A stretch of 62,694 bases of DNA from an uncultured Prevotellaceae bacterium (lineage in GTDB: Bacteria > Bacteroidota > Bacteroidia > Bacteroidales > Bacteroidaceae), in the NCBI GenBank assembly GCA_937910905.1, contig CALEPV010000073.1, positions 1-62,694 on the forward strand. Reading direction: 5' to 3'. The first letter of the stretch is position 1; the number at the start of each line of letters is the position of its first letter. The notes below the pieces were generated by a model that did not search any database, had not been told where the DNA came from, and saw only the letters and a list, made by a program, of their open reading frames with translations. Positions 32,035 to 40,659 of this stretch are shown piece by piece. The position numbers were made by a program, and so were the translations under genes.

Positions 32035-33978
32035 ATGATAAACATTACCCTACCCGACGGCACAGTGCTTCAGTGCGAAGCAGGTGTAACGGGACTTGAA
32101 ATCGCACAATCAATCTCTCCACGCCTTGCTGCCGACGTTCTGGCATGTGCAGTAAACGGCGAGACAGTGGAACTGAACCGCCCCATCAATGAGGATGCCA
32201 CACTGACACTCTACAAGTGGGACGACGAAGAGGGCAAGCACGCCTTCTGGCACACATCGGCCCACCTGATGGCCGAAGCACTGCAGGAGCTGTGGCCAGG
32301 CACACAGTTCGGCATAGGCCCCGCCATAGAGCGCGGCTTCTACTACGACGTGATGCCACCCGAAGGCGTAGTGATTCGCGAGGCCGACTTCGCCGGCATA
32401 GAGAAGAAGATGATGGAGCTGGTGCAGCGCAAGGAGGAACTTGTGCGTCGCGACATCAGCAAGGCCGACGCCCTGAAGTTCTTCGGCGACCACGGCCAGA
32501 CCTACAAGAACGAACTCATAGCCGACCTTGAGGACGGCCACATCACCACATACACACAGGGCGCATTCACCGACCTGTGCCGCGGCCCGCACCTCACCAG
32601 CACAGCCCCAATCAAGGCCGTGAAGGTGACTGCCGTCAGCTCAGCCTACTGGCGCGGCGACGAGAAGCGTCCACAGATGACACGCATCTACGCCATCAGC
32701 TTCCCGAAGAAGAAGCTGCTCGACGAGTACATCACCCTCATGGAGGAAGCCAAGAAACGCGACCACCGCAGAATAGGCAAGGAGATGGAACTGTTCTTCT
32801 TCTCCGACCGCGTGGGCAAGGGTCTACCGATGTGGCTACCGAAGGGCACAGCGCTGCGCCTGCGCTTGGAGGACTTCCTAAAGAAGATTCAGAAGCACTA
32901 TGGCTATCAGCAGGTTATCACACCACATATCGGCGGCAAGAACCTGTACGTGACCAGTGGCCACTGGGCACACTACGGCAAGGATTCGTTCCGCCCCATC
33001 ACCACACCCGAGGAGGGCGAAGAGTATCTGCTCAAGCCGATGAACTGCCCTCACCACTGCGAGATATTCGCCAGCAAACCACGCTCCTACAAGGACCTGC
33101 CTCTGCGACTAGCCGAGTTCGGCACAGTGTACCGCTACGAGCAGAGCGGAGAGCTGCACGGACTGACACGAGTGCGCTCCTTCACGCAGGACGACGCCCA
33201 CCTCTACTGCCGTCCCGACCAAGTGAAGCAGGAGTTCATACGCGTGATGGACATCATACAAATCATCTTCGGCGCACTCAACTTCGACAACTTCGAGGCA
33301 CAAATCTCGCTCCGCGACCCCAACAACAAGGAGAAGTACATAGGCTCCGACGAGGTTTGGGAGCAGGCCGAGCGCGCCATTATCGAGGCTTGCGAGGAGA
33401 AGGGACTGCAGACACGCACCGAGCTGGGCGAGGCCGCATTCTACGGTCCTAAGCTCGACTTCATGGTGAAGGACGCACTGGGTCGCCGCTGGCAGCTGGG
33501 CACCATACAGGTTGACTACAACCTGCCCGAGCGCTTCCAGCTGGAATACACAGGCGAGGACAACCAGAAGCACCGCCCAGTGATGATACACCGCGCACCA
33601 TTCGGTTCGATGGAGCGCTTCGTAGCCGTGCTGATAGAGCACACAGCAGGCAACTTCCCGCTCTGGCTGGCACCCGACCAGGTAGCCATCCTGCCAATCT
33701 CCGAGAAGTACAACGACTACGCCGAGCAGGTGCGCCAGTACCTCGACACACAGGACGTACGCGCCACAGTCGACGACCGCAACGAGAAGATAGGCCGCAA
33801 GATACGCGACAACGAGCTGAAGCGCATACCTTACATGCTCATCGTGGGCGAGAAGGAGGCAGCCGAAGGCACAGTAAGCGTACGCAAGAAGGGCGAAGGC
33901 GACCAGGGAAGCATGAAATTCGAGGATTTTGCAAACAAAATCAACGAAATAGTGCGCGATATGACAAATAAGTACTAA
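32035..33978 (+). CDS. thrS: Threonyl-tRNA synthetase
   Basis: A 647-residue class II synthetase charging tRNA-Thr. Domains in order: TGS (1-60, starting MINITLPDGTVLQCEAG), editing domain with HTSAHLMAEAL near 73 and the later CRGPHLTST, catalytic core with MNCPHHCEIF (zinc and active-site Cys/His near 337) and motif 3 around HRAPFGSMERF, then the anticodon-binding domain. Length is normal. A TACCTTTG box at 31981-31988 may be the promoter. No T-box, leader peptide or other attenuator was seen. It starts the thrS-infC-rpmI-rplT set. Confidence 0.97.
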   Translation: MINITLPDGTVLQCEAGVTGLEIAQSISPRLAADVLACAVNGETVELNRPINEDATLTLYKWDDEEGKHAFWHTSAHLMAEALQELWPGTQFGIGPAIERGFYYDVMPPEGVVIREADFAGIEKKMMELVQRKEELVRRDISKADALKFFGDHGQTYKNELIADLEDGHITTYTQGAFTDLCRGPHLTSTAPIKAVKVTAVSSAYWRGDEKRPQMTRIYAISFPKKKLLDEYITLMEEAKKRDHRRIGKEMELFFFSDRVGKGLPMWLPKGTALRLRLEDFLKKIQKHYGYQQVITPHIGGKNLYVTSGHWAHYGKDSFRPITTPEEGEEYLLKPMNCPHHCEIFASKPRSYKDLPLRLAEFGTVYRYEQSGELHGLTRVRSFTQDDAHLYCRPDQVKQEFIRVMDIIQIIFGALNFDNFEAQISLRDPNNKEKYIGSDEVWEQAERAIIEACEEKGLQTRTELGEAAFYGPKLDFMVKDALGRRWQLGTIQVDYNLPERFQLEYTGEDNQKHRPVMIHRAPFGSMERFVAVLIEHTAGNFPLWLAPDQVAILPISEKYNDYAEQVRQYLDTQDVRATVDDRNEKIGRKIRDNELKRIPYMLIVGEKEAAEGTVSVRKKGEGDQGSMKFEDFANKINEIVRDMTNKY

Positions 33979-34004
33979 CTTTGCGCCCGATTTCAACTAA
34001 TCGA

Positions 34005-34664
34005 ATGAAAAAAGACAACCTGAAGAGCCAGTATCGCATCAACGAGCAGATACGAGCAAGGGACGTAAGAGTGGTGGCCGACAACATGGAAACCACTGTG
34101 ATGTCTACACGTGACGCTCTGCGATTGGCCGAGCAACAAGGCGTGGATCTCGTGGAGATTTCGCCTAACGCCGTTCCACCGGTATGCCGACTGATTGACT
34201 ACTCCAAGTTCATCTACCAGCAACGCAAGAAGCAGAAGGAAATCAAAGCGAAGCAGACAAAGATTGAAATCAAGGAGATACGCTTCGGACCACAGACCGA
34301 CGACCACGATTACAACTTCAAGCTGAAGCACGCACAAGGCTTCCTCTCCGAGGGCGACAAGGTGAAGGCATACGTCTTCTTCCGCGGACGCTCAATCCTG
34401 TTCAAGGAGCAAGGCGAGGTACTGCTGCTGCGCTTCGCGCAGGATCTGGAAGAGTACGGCAAAGTTGAATCAATGCCCGTGCTGGAAGGCAAGCGAATGA
34501 CAATGTTCATCGCCCCCAAGAAGACAGCACCAAAGGCCAAGGCTGCCAGCAGCGATGCCGACGACGACGACGAGGCACCAACTCCGGCACCCGTGAAAAA
34601 GCAGCCACAGCAGAAAGCACGCAAGGAGTACACAGGCCCGAAGGTTGAAGGAGAAGACTTCTAA
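34005..34664 (+). CDS. infC: Translation initiation factor IF-3
   Basis: A 219-residue factor that binds the 30S subunit and checks initiator tRNA pairing. The N-domain start MKKDNLKSQYRINEQIRARD, the linker rich in Lys (QRKKQKEIKAKQTKIEIKEI), and the C-domain FRGRSILFKEQG are all characteristic. A C-terminal extension of about 45 residues, acidic then Pro/Lys-rich, goes beyond the E. coli protein and is common in this phylum. The ATG at 34005 fits the family; an upstream TTG at 33981 in frame is less likely. A TAACTTTG promoter-like box overlaps the thrS stop codon. Confidence 0.96.
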   Translation: MKKDNLKSQYRINEQIRARDVRVVADNMETTVMSTRDALRLAEQQGVDLVEISPNAVPPVCRLIDYSKFIYQQRKKQKEIKAKQTKIEIKEIRFGPQTDDHDYNFKLKHAQGFLSEGDKVKAYVFFRGRSILFKEQGEVLLLRFAQDLEEYGKVESMPVLEGKRMTMFIAPKKTAPKAKAASSDADDDDEAPTPAPVKKQPQQKARKEYTGPKVEGEDF

Positions 34665-34707
34665 GAGCAAGCCGCGACGAAGCATAGCAAGAAACAACAG
34701 GTAGTGC

Positions 34708-34729
34708 GCTGCGCCGGATGTTGCGCAGC
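34708..34729 (+). promoter_or_regulatory. Hairpin in the infC-rpmI gap (possible L20 autoregulatory site)
   Basis: GCTGCGC (34708-34714) pairs with GCGCAGC (34723-34729) across an 8-base loop, 35 bases ahead of rpmI. In other bacteria L20 represses its own operon by binding leader RNA between infC and rpmI. Whether this hairpin does so is only a guess. No T-run follows, so it is not a terminator. Confidence 0.35.
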
Positions 34730-34764
34730 CACGCCATTTAACAAACAATAAAACAAACAAAAAC

Positions 34765-34962
34765 ATGCCAAAAGTTAAGACTAATTCCGGTGCAAAGAAG
34801 AGATTTGTGCTCACCGGAACGGGTAAGATTAAGCGTCACCACGCTTATCACAGCCACATCCTGACAAAGAAGACCAAGAAGCAAAAGCGCAACCTGCAGC
34901 ACAGCGACCTCGTTGTGACAGCAAACCGCAAGCAAGTACGCGAGCTGCTGCTCCTCCGTTAA
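34765..34962 (+). CDS. rpmI: 50S ribosomal protein L35
   Basis: A 65-residue basic protein beginning MPKVKTNSGAKKRFVLTGTG, with the L35 core KIKRHHAYHSHILTKKTKKQ. Length is normal. It lies 100 bases after infC and 81 before rplT in the classic infC-rpmI-rplT order. It is a structural protein of the large ribosomal subunit. Confidence 0.97.
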   Translation: MPKVKTNSGAKKRFVLTGTGKIKRHHAYHSHILTKKTKKQKRNLQHSDLVVTANRKQVRELLLLR

Positions 34963-35043
34963 TCCACAATCAGGACAGAGAATTAAGCATTTCCCACCAC
35001 GAGGAAATCACCCAAAGTCAATTAAAAGAACACAAATCAGACT

Positions 35044-35388
35044 ATGCCTAGATCAGTAAATCACGTGGCATCACGTGCAAAGAGAAAGAGAATTCTTAAG
35101 CTCACACGCGGCTACTACGGTGCCCGCAAGAACGTGTGGACAGTTGCCAAGAACACATGGGAGAAAGGTCTCACCTACGCTTATCGCGACCGCAAGCAGA
35201 AGAAGCGTAACTTCCGTGCACTGTGGATTCAGCGTATCAACGCTGCCGCACGTCTAGAGGACATGAGCTACAGCCGCCTCATGGGTGCTCTGCACAAGGC
35301 CAACATCGAGATCAACCGCAAGGTGCTCGCCGACCTCGCAATGAACTATCCAGAAGCATTCAAGGCTATCGTAGCCAAGGTGAAGTAA
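35044..35388 (+). CDS. rplT: 50S ribosomal protein L20
   Basis: A 114-residue basic protein starting MPRSVNHVASRAKRKRILKL, with GYYGARKNVWTVAKN and WIQRINAAARLEDMSYSRLM, all L20 signatures. It binds 23S rRNA early in large-subunit assembly and in many bacteria represses its own operon. It is the last gene of the set; a 15-bp terminator hairpin follows at 35411-35448. Confidence 0.97.
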   Translation: MPRSVNHVASRAKRKRILKLTRGYYGARKNVWTVAKNTWEKGLTYAYRDRKQKKRNFRALWIQRINAAARLEDMSYSRLMGALHKANIEINRKVLADLAMNYPEAFKAIVAKVK

Positions 35389-35410
35389 GCGCCACAGCTA
35401 CACACAACCC

Positions 35411-35452
35411 TAACAGAGGACAATCGCAATAGTGATTGTCCTCTGTTATTTT
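35411..35452 (+). terminator. Terminator after rplT
   Basis: A 15-bp perfect stem (35411-35425 with 35434-35448; core AACAGAGGACAATC) with an 8-base loop, followed by TTTTAT. Confidence 0.9.
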
Positions 35453-35479
35453 ATATTATAATGTACACGTACATTTCTT

Positions 35480-35508
35480 TGTCATTACGAGGAAGTGTAT
35501 TATATTTG
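35480..35508 (+). promoter_or_regulatory. Promoter of the deoxynucleoside kinase pair
   Basis: TTG (35479-35481), 19 bases, TATATTTG (35501-35508). It lies about 21 bases before the ATG at 35530. Confidence 0.75.
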
Positions 35509-35529
35509 CGGCTGTAAACACGCCAAACG

Positions 35530-36153
35530 ATGCACATAGCAATAGCAGGAAACATAGGCAGTGGCAAGACCACACTCACAGAGATGCTGGCCAGACATTA
35601 CCGCTGGCAGCCGCGCTATGAGGCAGTGACAGACAATCCATATCTTGAGGACTACTACAAGGACATACCGCGCTGGTCGTTCAATCTCGAGGTATTCTTC
35701 CTCAAGCAGCGCTTCCGCGACTTGCTGGAGATAGTCGGCACCACCGACCGCACCATCATCCAGGACCGCAGCATCTACGAAGGCGTGTACGTGTTCACGG
35801 AGAACAACTACCGCATGGGCAACCTCTCCGACCGCGACTACCAGACCTACATGGAGCTGTTCGAGCAGATGACCGATGTGGTACGCTACCCCGACCTGAT
35901 GATATACCTGCGCGCATCAGTGCCGCACCTCGTGCAGAACATACAGAAGCGCGGACGCGACTACGAGCAGACCATGCCCATCGACTATCTGCGCAACCTA
36001 AACACGCTATACGAGGAGTTCATCTTCCAGAAGTACAGAGGCAAGGTACTCACCATCGACGTTGACAACATGGACTACCAACATCGCACATCCGACATCG
36101 CCTACATCCTGGACCGCATAGACACAGAGCTGTTCGGACTATTCAAGTCCTAG
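35530..36153 (+). CDS. Deoxynucleoside kinase (first of a tandem pair)
   Basis: A 207-residue kinase of the dCK/dGK family that phosphorylates deoxynucleosides for salvage. The P-loop GNIGSGKTT is at residues 6-14, the substrate motif TIIQDRSIYEGVYVF (ERS/DRS type) near 75, and the lid arginines in IQKRGRDYEQTMPIDYL near 137. It is a close paralogue of the next gene, 48 bases downstream; such pairs in other bacteria divide purine and pyrimidine substrates. Which substrate each uses cannot be decided here. It has its own promoter. Confidence 0.92.
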   Translation: MHIAIAGNIGSGKTTLTEMLARHYRWQPRYEAVTDNPYLEDYYKDIPRWSFNLEVFFLKQRFRDLLEIVGTTDRTIIQDRSIYEGVYVFTENNYRMGNLSDRDYQTYMELFEQMTDVVRYPDLMIYLRASVPHLVQNIQKRGRDYEQTMPIDYLRNLNTLYEEFIFQKYRGKVLTIDVDNMDYQHRTSDIAYILDRIDTELFGLFKS

Positions 36154-36201
36154 CTCCAATTATACATCTTACATCTTCCATCCCACATTACCAAAGGTAC
36201 A

Positions 36202-36816
36202 ATGCATATCGCAATAGCAGGCAACATAGGCAGTGGCAAGACCACCCTAACCAAAATGCTGGCCAAGCACTACGGCTGGCAGCCCAACTTCGAGTCGGTG
36301 GAGTTCAACCCCTACCTCGACGACTTCTACAAGGACATGGAGCGTTGGTCATTCAACCTACAGATATACTTCCTCAACAAGCGCTTCAAGGACGTTGTGG
36401 AGATATCTCGCTCCGACAAGACCATCATACAGGACCGCACCATCTTCGAGGATGCCTGCATCTTCGCGCCCAACCTGCACGAGATGGGCATGATGAGCGA
36501 CCGCGACTTCGAGAACTACTCCGACCTGTTCAACCTGATGATGTCGCTCGTCAAGCTGCCCGACCTGATGATATACATCCGCTCCACCATACCCAACCTA
36601 ATAGCCCAGATACAGAAGCGCGGCCGCCAGTACGAGCAGAGCATACGCATCGACTATCTGCAAGGACTCGGTCGCCGCTACGAGGAGTGGATTAAGGACT
36701 ACAAGGGCAACCTTATCATCATCGACGGCGACACCGTGAAGTTCGAGAGCGAACCCGCCGACTTCCGCTCCATCACCGACCGTATCGATGCCAACCTCTT
36801 CGGATTATTCAGCTAA
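36202..36816 (+). CDS. Deoxynucleoside kinase (second of a tandem pair)
   Basis: A 204-residue paralogue of the preceding kinase, with the same P-loop (GNIGSGKTT) and DRTIFEDACIF in place of DRSIYEGVYVF. The lid segment IQKRGRQYEQSIRIDYLQGL is conserved. The change from SIYEG to TIFED beside the catalytic Asp suggests a different nucleoside preference. It probably shares the promoter at 35480-35508. The next gene, a sugar isomerase, begins 18 bases later, so read-through is possible. Confidence 0.92.
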   Translation: MHIAIAGNIGSGKTTLTKMLAKHYGWQPNFESVEFNPYLDDFYKDMERWSFNLQIYFLNKRFKDVVEISRSDKTIIQDRTIFEDACIFAPNLHEMGMMSDRDFENYSDLFNLMMSLVKLPDLMIYIRSTIPNLIAQIQKRGRQYEQSIRIDYLQGLGRRYEEWIKDYKGNLIIIDGDTVKFESEPADFRSITDRIDANLFGLFS

Positions 36817-36834
36817 CTTCACATTCATAACACT

Positions 36835-38265
36835 ATGGCAAAACCATTAGTAGAGACCAAGGCTCGCGTAGGAGTCTTCTCAATCGCACTGGGAGCCTAC
36901 CTCCCACAGTTTCCACAACTCGTGCCTGAGTTTGAGGCACAGTATGCAGCATTCAAGAAGACACTGCCCGACACCATCGAGATTATCGATGGCGGCATGG
37001 TCACAACCAAGGAGCAGTCTATGAAGGCTGGCGACAAGTTCCGCGCTGCCGACGTTGACCTCGTAATCCTGCAGATGCTCACCTACTGCACATCCTACAA
37101 TATGCTGCCAGCCGTGCGCGACCTTGACGTGCCTGTAGTCATAGTGAACGTGCAGAAAAAGCTGGCCCCCGACTACGACAAGACAGACATTCCCACATGG
37201 CTCGGCGAGCTCTATGCCTGCGGTGCCATAGGCGAGATGGTAGCCGACCTCAACCGTGCCGGCAAGCGCTCTGCCGTCATCACAGGCGTTGTCGAGGGCG
37301 GCGACCCAGAGGTCCAGCATGAGATTGAGGACTGGTGCCGTGCCGCACAGGTGCGCCGCCGCTTCCGCGACACCAACATCGCACAGATAGGCCGTCCCTA
37401 CCCCGGCATGATGGATCTCTACATCGACGAGACCAACCTCTACCACCGCATGTTCGTCTATACCAAGCAGTTCGACTGGGAGAAGATGTGGGCCATAGCC
37501 GACAATATCACCGACGAGCAGGCCATCCGCGCCAAGGCCCAGGACATCCTGGACACCTTCGAAATCGAGGGCGGTGGCACCATTGAGAAGGTGTGGGACA
37601 TGGCCAAGTACGTTGTAGCCTTCGAGCAGTGGGTGAAGGACGAGAAGCTAGGCATGATTGCCTCCCACTACGATGGCTTTGCACAGGGCATAGCCGGCAA
37701 GCTCGACTCCATGCTCATACCCGCATTCTCCATGCTCATAAAGCAGCACACGGCCTGCGCCGTTGAGGGCGACATGAAGGTGGCTATGGCAATGTCAATC
37801 CTCAAGACCATCTCCGGCACAGGCACACTGGCCGAGATGTACTCCATCGACTTCCCAAAGGACATCTGCATCATCGGTCACTCCGGCTCCGGCGACTACG
37901 ACATCTCGCAGGCCCACAAGCCCACGATGAAGATTGTGCCTGTGTTCCACGGCAAGAGCGGCGGTGGCTACCTCACACAGTTCTATCCGCCAACAGGCCC
38001 TGTCACCTACCTTGCCATCACGCAGGATAAGAATGGCGTGTTCAAGTTCGTTGTGGCCGAGGGCGTAAATGAGGCAGGTCCAATCTTCATGTTCGGCGAC
38101 ACCAACATGCGCACCAAGTTCTCACTCCCCTGCCGCGAGTTCGTCAACAAATGGAGCGAGGCAGGCCCAACCCACCACATGGCCGCCGCCGTTGGTCACC
38201 ACATTGGCACCATCCTCAAGGTCGCCAAGATATTTAACATCGAGTGCGACGTGGTGTGCAGATAA
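36835..38265 (+). CDS. Sugar isomerase of the L-fucose/L-arabinose isomerase family
   Basis: A 476-residue protein with the family's N-terminal Rossmann-like strand RVGVFSIALGAYLPQFPQLV, then LVILQMLTYCTSYNMLPAVR and a C-terminal HHIGTILKVAKIFNIE. It lacks the FVTGSQHLYG start of classical AraA and is not RhaA, so it belongs to the less studied branch of COG2160/COG2407-like isomerases. It would convert an aldose to a ketose. Next to an MFS porter and a rhamnulose-1-phosphate-type aldolase, a deoxyhexose such as L-rhamnose or L-fucose is a reasonable guess for the substrate, but no sugar kinase is encoded nearby. Confidence 0.75.
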   Translation: MAKPLVETKARVGVFSIALGAYLPQFPQLVPEFEAQYAAFKKTLPDTIEIIDGGMVTTKEQSMKAGDKFRAADVDLVILQMLTYCTSYNMLPAVRDLDVPVVIVNVQKKLAPDYDKTDIPTWLGELYACGAIGEMVADLNRAGKRSAVITGVVEGGDPEVQHEIEDWCRAAQVRRRFRDTNIAQIGRPYPGMMDLYIDETNLYHRMFVYTKQFDWEKMWAIADNITDEQAIRAKAQDILDTFEIEGGGTIEKVWDMAKYVVAFEQWVKDEKLGMIASHYDGFAQGIAGKLDSMLIPAFSMLIKQHTACAVEGDMKVAMAMSILKTISGTGTLAEMYSIDFPKDICIIGHSGSGDYDISQAHKPTMKIVPVFHGKSGGGYLTQFYPPTGPVTYLAITQDKNGVFKFVVAEGVNEAGPIFMFGDTNMRTKFSLPCREFVNKWSEAGPTHHMAAAVGHHIGTILKVAKIFNIECDVVCR

Positions 38266-38271
38266 CCTTTT

Positions 38272-38335
38272 CGAAATAACGATATAACGTCATAACGAAA
38301 TAACGTTATAACGAAATAACGATAAAACGAGATAG
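38272..38335. repeat. Octanucleotide tandem repeat CGnnATAA, eight units
   Basis: Eight units run to two bases before the MFS start codon: CGAAATAA, CGATATAA, CGTCATAA, CGAAATAA, CGTTATAA, CGAAATAA, CGATAAAA, CGAGATAG. The CG and ATAA positions are fixed while positions 3-4 vary. Confidence 0.9.
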
Positions 38336-38337
38336 CT

Positions 38338-39669
38338 ATGGCTAATAATGGAAGTTTGAAGAGCACCATTGCGGTGTCTCTCAACAATTATCTTGATGCA
38401 GGTGCTATAGTGGCAGGTGCCAGCGGCATCACGCTCTGGCAGAACTACTTAGACTTGACCGAGATGCACCTTGGGTGGCTCAACGCCATCAGTGCCAATG
38501 CGTTGGGTGCCGCCATCGGTGCCATCATCGGTGGCTTCCTCGCCGATAAATTCGGACGCAAGTTCATCTTCACCTACAACCTGCTGGTATATATGCTCGG
38601 CGTGCTGATAGTGATGCTTGCTGTCAACTTCCCCATGTTGCTGTGCGGTTTCCTCATCACGGGAATCTCCGTCGGTGTCGGTGTTCCTGCATCGTGGACC
38701 TACATCTCGGAGAGCTCTGAGGTGAACAATCGCGGACGTAACATCTGCATCTCGCAGATGTCGTGGGGCATCGGACCTATGATCATACTACTCTTCGGTA
38801 TGTTCTTCGCACCCGGCGGATATCTCTTCAGTGGAGTAGAGTCGCTGGCACACATCATACTTGGTGCCGACGCTACTACTACGGCAGTTGAGGTATTCAG
38901 CTCACGTATGGTATTCTTCACCCTCTTCGTCGTAGCCTTCATCGCATGGACGCTGCAGCGTCAGCTGGAGGAGAGTGCAGAGTTCACAGCCAACAAGGAG
39001 AAGCAGCAGAGCGGCATCGTAGATAACATCAAGCTACTGTTCACAAACAAGATTGCCGTCCGCACAGTGGTGTTCCTCGCTACAATATACCTTACATGGA
39101 ACCTCGTTGCATCCGTCCTCGGCTTCTTCCTGCCTCACATTTGTGAGACCATCGGCAAGCTCAGCAATGAGCAGGCAAACTGGATAGCCAGCACGCAGTG
39201 GATGGCTACGGTTGTGGTTACCCTTGGTGTGTCCATGCTCATCGACAAGATCAGCCATAAACTCATATACACCCTTGGGCTTTTGGTAGCTATCAGCGCG
39301 TGGGTGCTCATCGTGACTGCTGATGCCAGCAGCCAGGTTGTGCTTTGGACATTTGCCCTACTGTGGGGCATACAGAGTGGACTGAGCGTACAGATCTTCT
39401 ATGCTCTGTGGGGCAGCGAGCTCTTCCCCGCCAAGTTCCGTGCCGGCGCTCAAGGTCTGATGTTCTTCGTGGTACGCGGTCTCTCTGCCGTAGGCGGCTT
39501 GGCTTTCACACATGCATACGGTGCAAATGGCGAAGGCTTCACCATGATAGCATGGTGCATGGTGGCACTGCTGGCCATCTCACTCATTGTCGGACTCGTA
39601 TATGCTCCCAACACGCGCGGCAAGTCGCTGCAGCAGATTACTCGCGAACGTTACGGTGAAGAGCTATGA
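38338..39669 (+). CDS. MFS sugar porter
   Basis: A 443-residue, twelve-helix transporter of the sugar porter type. The loop 2-3 motif appears as GGFLADKFGRKFIF (near 65), and PASWTYISESSEVNNRGRNI corresponds to the PES/RG signature near 120. The C-terminal half holds QGLMFFVVRGLSA. It would bring a monosaccharide or oligosaccharide into the cell by proton symport. Its stop codon overlaps the next gene (ATGAG), and its start is preceded by the CGnnATAA repeat. Confidence 0.88.
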   Translation: MANNGSLKSTIAVSLNNYLDAGAIVAGASGITLWQNYLDLTEMHLGWLNAISANALGAAIGAIIGGFLADKFGRKFIFTYNLLVYMLGVLIVMLAVNFPMLLCGFLITGISVGVGVPASWTYISESSEVNNRGRNICISQMSWGIGPMIILLFGMFFAPGGYLFSGVESLAHIILGADATTTAVEVFSSRMVFFTLFVVAFIAWTLQRQLEESAEFTANKEKQQSGIVDNIKLLFTNKIAVRTVVFLATIYLTWNLVASVLGFFLPHICETIGKLSNEQANWIASTQWMATVVVTLGVSMLIDKISHKLIYTLGLLVAISAWVLIVTADASSQVVLWTFALLWGIQSGLSVQIFYALWGSELFPAKFRAGAQGLMFFVVRGLSAVGGLAFTHAYGANGEGFTMIAWCMVALLAISLIVGLVYAPNTRGKSLQQITRERYGEEL

Positions 39670-40523
39670 GAAAGAACCTATTGATGGCGCTCATAGCGCT
39701 TCTTGGCTTCTGCACAGCCCAGGCCGGGCGTGTGGTCACGGATAGCATTCAGAGCCAAGTGCTCGGTGCTACAGTAATGTACAATGTGTATCTGCCCAAC
39801 GGTTTCGAGAACAGCACGAAGCAGTACCCTGTAGTTTATCTGCTGCACGGCTTCACCGACGACTACACCGCATGGCGCGACAAGGGCCAGATGCAGACGG
39901 TAGCCGATGAGCTGATAGAGACCGGCGAGGCCTGCGAGATGGTCATAGTGATGCCCAATGCCGGTGGCCCCAACGTCATGGAGACATGGAACGGCTACTT
40001 CAATATGCCTGGCTGGCACTACGAGGATTTCTTCTATCAGGAGCTCATACCGACCGTTGAGCAGAAGTACCGCTGCATCGGCGACAAGGGACACCGCGCC
40101 ATCATGGGCCTCTCCATGGGTGGCGGCGGCAGCACGGTCTATGCCCAGCGGCACAGCGATATGTTCTCCTCATGCTATGCCATGAGTGCATGGTTGGATA
40201 GCGACGGCGGCCATCGCCGGCAGGAGGGCGTAGACGATAAGGTCTACCTTGTGAGCCAGGCCGTGAAGGAGCATTCTGCCCTCAACTATGTACGCTACGC
40301 CGACGACGCGACGGTGGCACAGCTGCGCACCGTGCGCTGGTTCATAGACTGCGGTGACGATGACTTCCTCTTCGACCTAAGCGTGGAGCTACATCAGCTC
40401 ATGCGCCAGAAGCACATCAAGAGCGAACTGCGCATCCGCAACGGAGAGCACAACTGGGAATACTGGCACACAGCCATCCGCATCGCCCTTCCATTCGTGA
40501 CGCGAGGCTTCGTAGGACAATAA
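39666..40523 (+). CDS. Exported esterase (esterase D / CE1-like alpha/beta hydrolase)
   Basis: A 285-residue protein with a signal peptide (residues 1-20, ending AQA). The alpha/beta-hydrolase fold is shown by YLLHGFTDDYTAW (oxyanion region, 58-70), the nucleophile elbow GLSMGGGGS with Ser150, the acid in IDCGDDDFLF and the His in NGEHNWEYW. These match the esterase D/feruloyl-acetyl esterase group that strips acyl groups from polysaccharides. The start overlaps the MFS gene by four bases. Confidence 0.85.
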   Translation: MRKNLLMALIALLGFCTAQAGRVVTDSIQSQVLGATVMYNVYLPNGFENSTKQYPVVYLLHGFTDDYTAWRDKGQMQTVADELIETGEACEMVIVMPNAGGPNVMETWNGYFNMPGWHYEDFFYQELIPTVEQKYRCIGDKGHRAIMGLSMGGGGSTVYAQRHSDMFSSCYAMSAWLDSDGGHRRQEGVDDKVYLVSQAVKEHSALNYVRYADDATVAQLRTVRWFIDCGDDDFLFDLSVELHQLMRQKHIKSELRIRNGEHNWEYWHTAIRIALPFVTRGFVGQ

Positions 40524-40542
40524 CGGATGCCGGAAGGGACAT

Positions 40543-40654
40543 CGTTACAACGCAATAAAGAAATAACGTGACAACGCAATACGACACATCGACATAGCGT
40601 AATAGCGACATAGCAACATGGCGACATAACGACATAACGACATAAAGAAACATA
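40543..40654. repeat. Octanucleotide tandem repeat (CGACATAA-like), about fourteen units
   Basis: Almost the whole esterase-rhaD gap is built of octamers: CGTTACAA, CGCAATAA, AGAAATAA, CGTGACAA, then after a one-base slip CGACACAT, CGACATAG, CGTAATAG, CGACATAG, CAACATGG and three CGACATAA. It ends five bases before the rhaD ATG. The unit is related to the one ahead of the MFS gene. Confidence 0.85.
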
Positions 40655-40659
40655 ACAAC

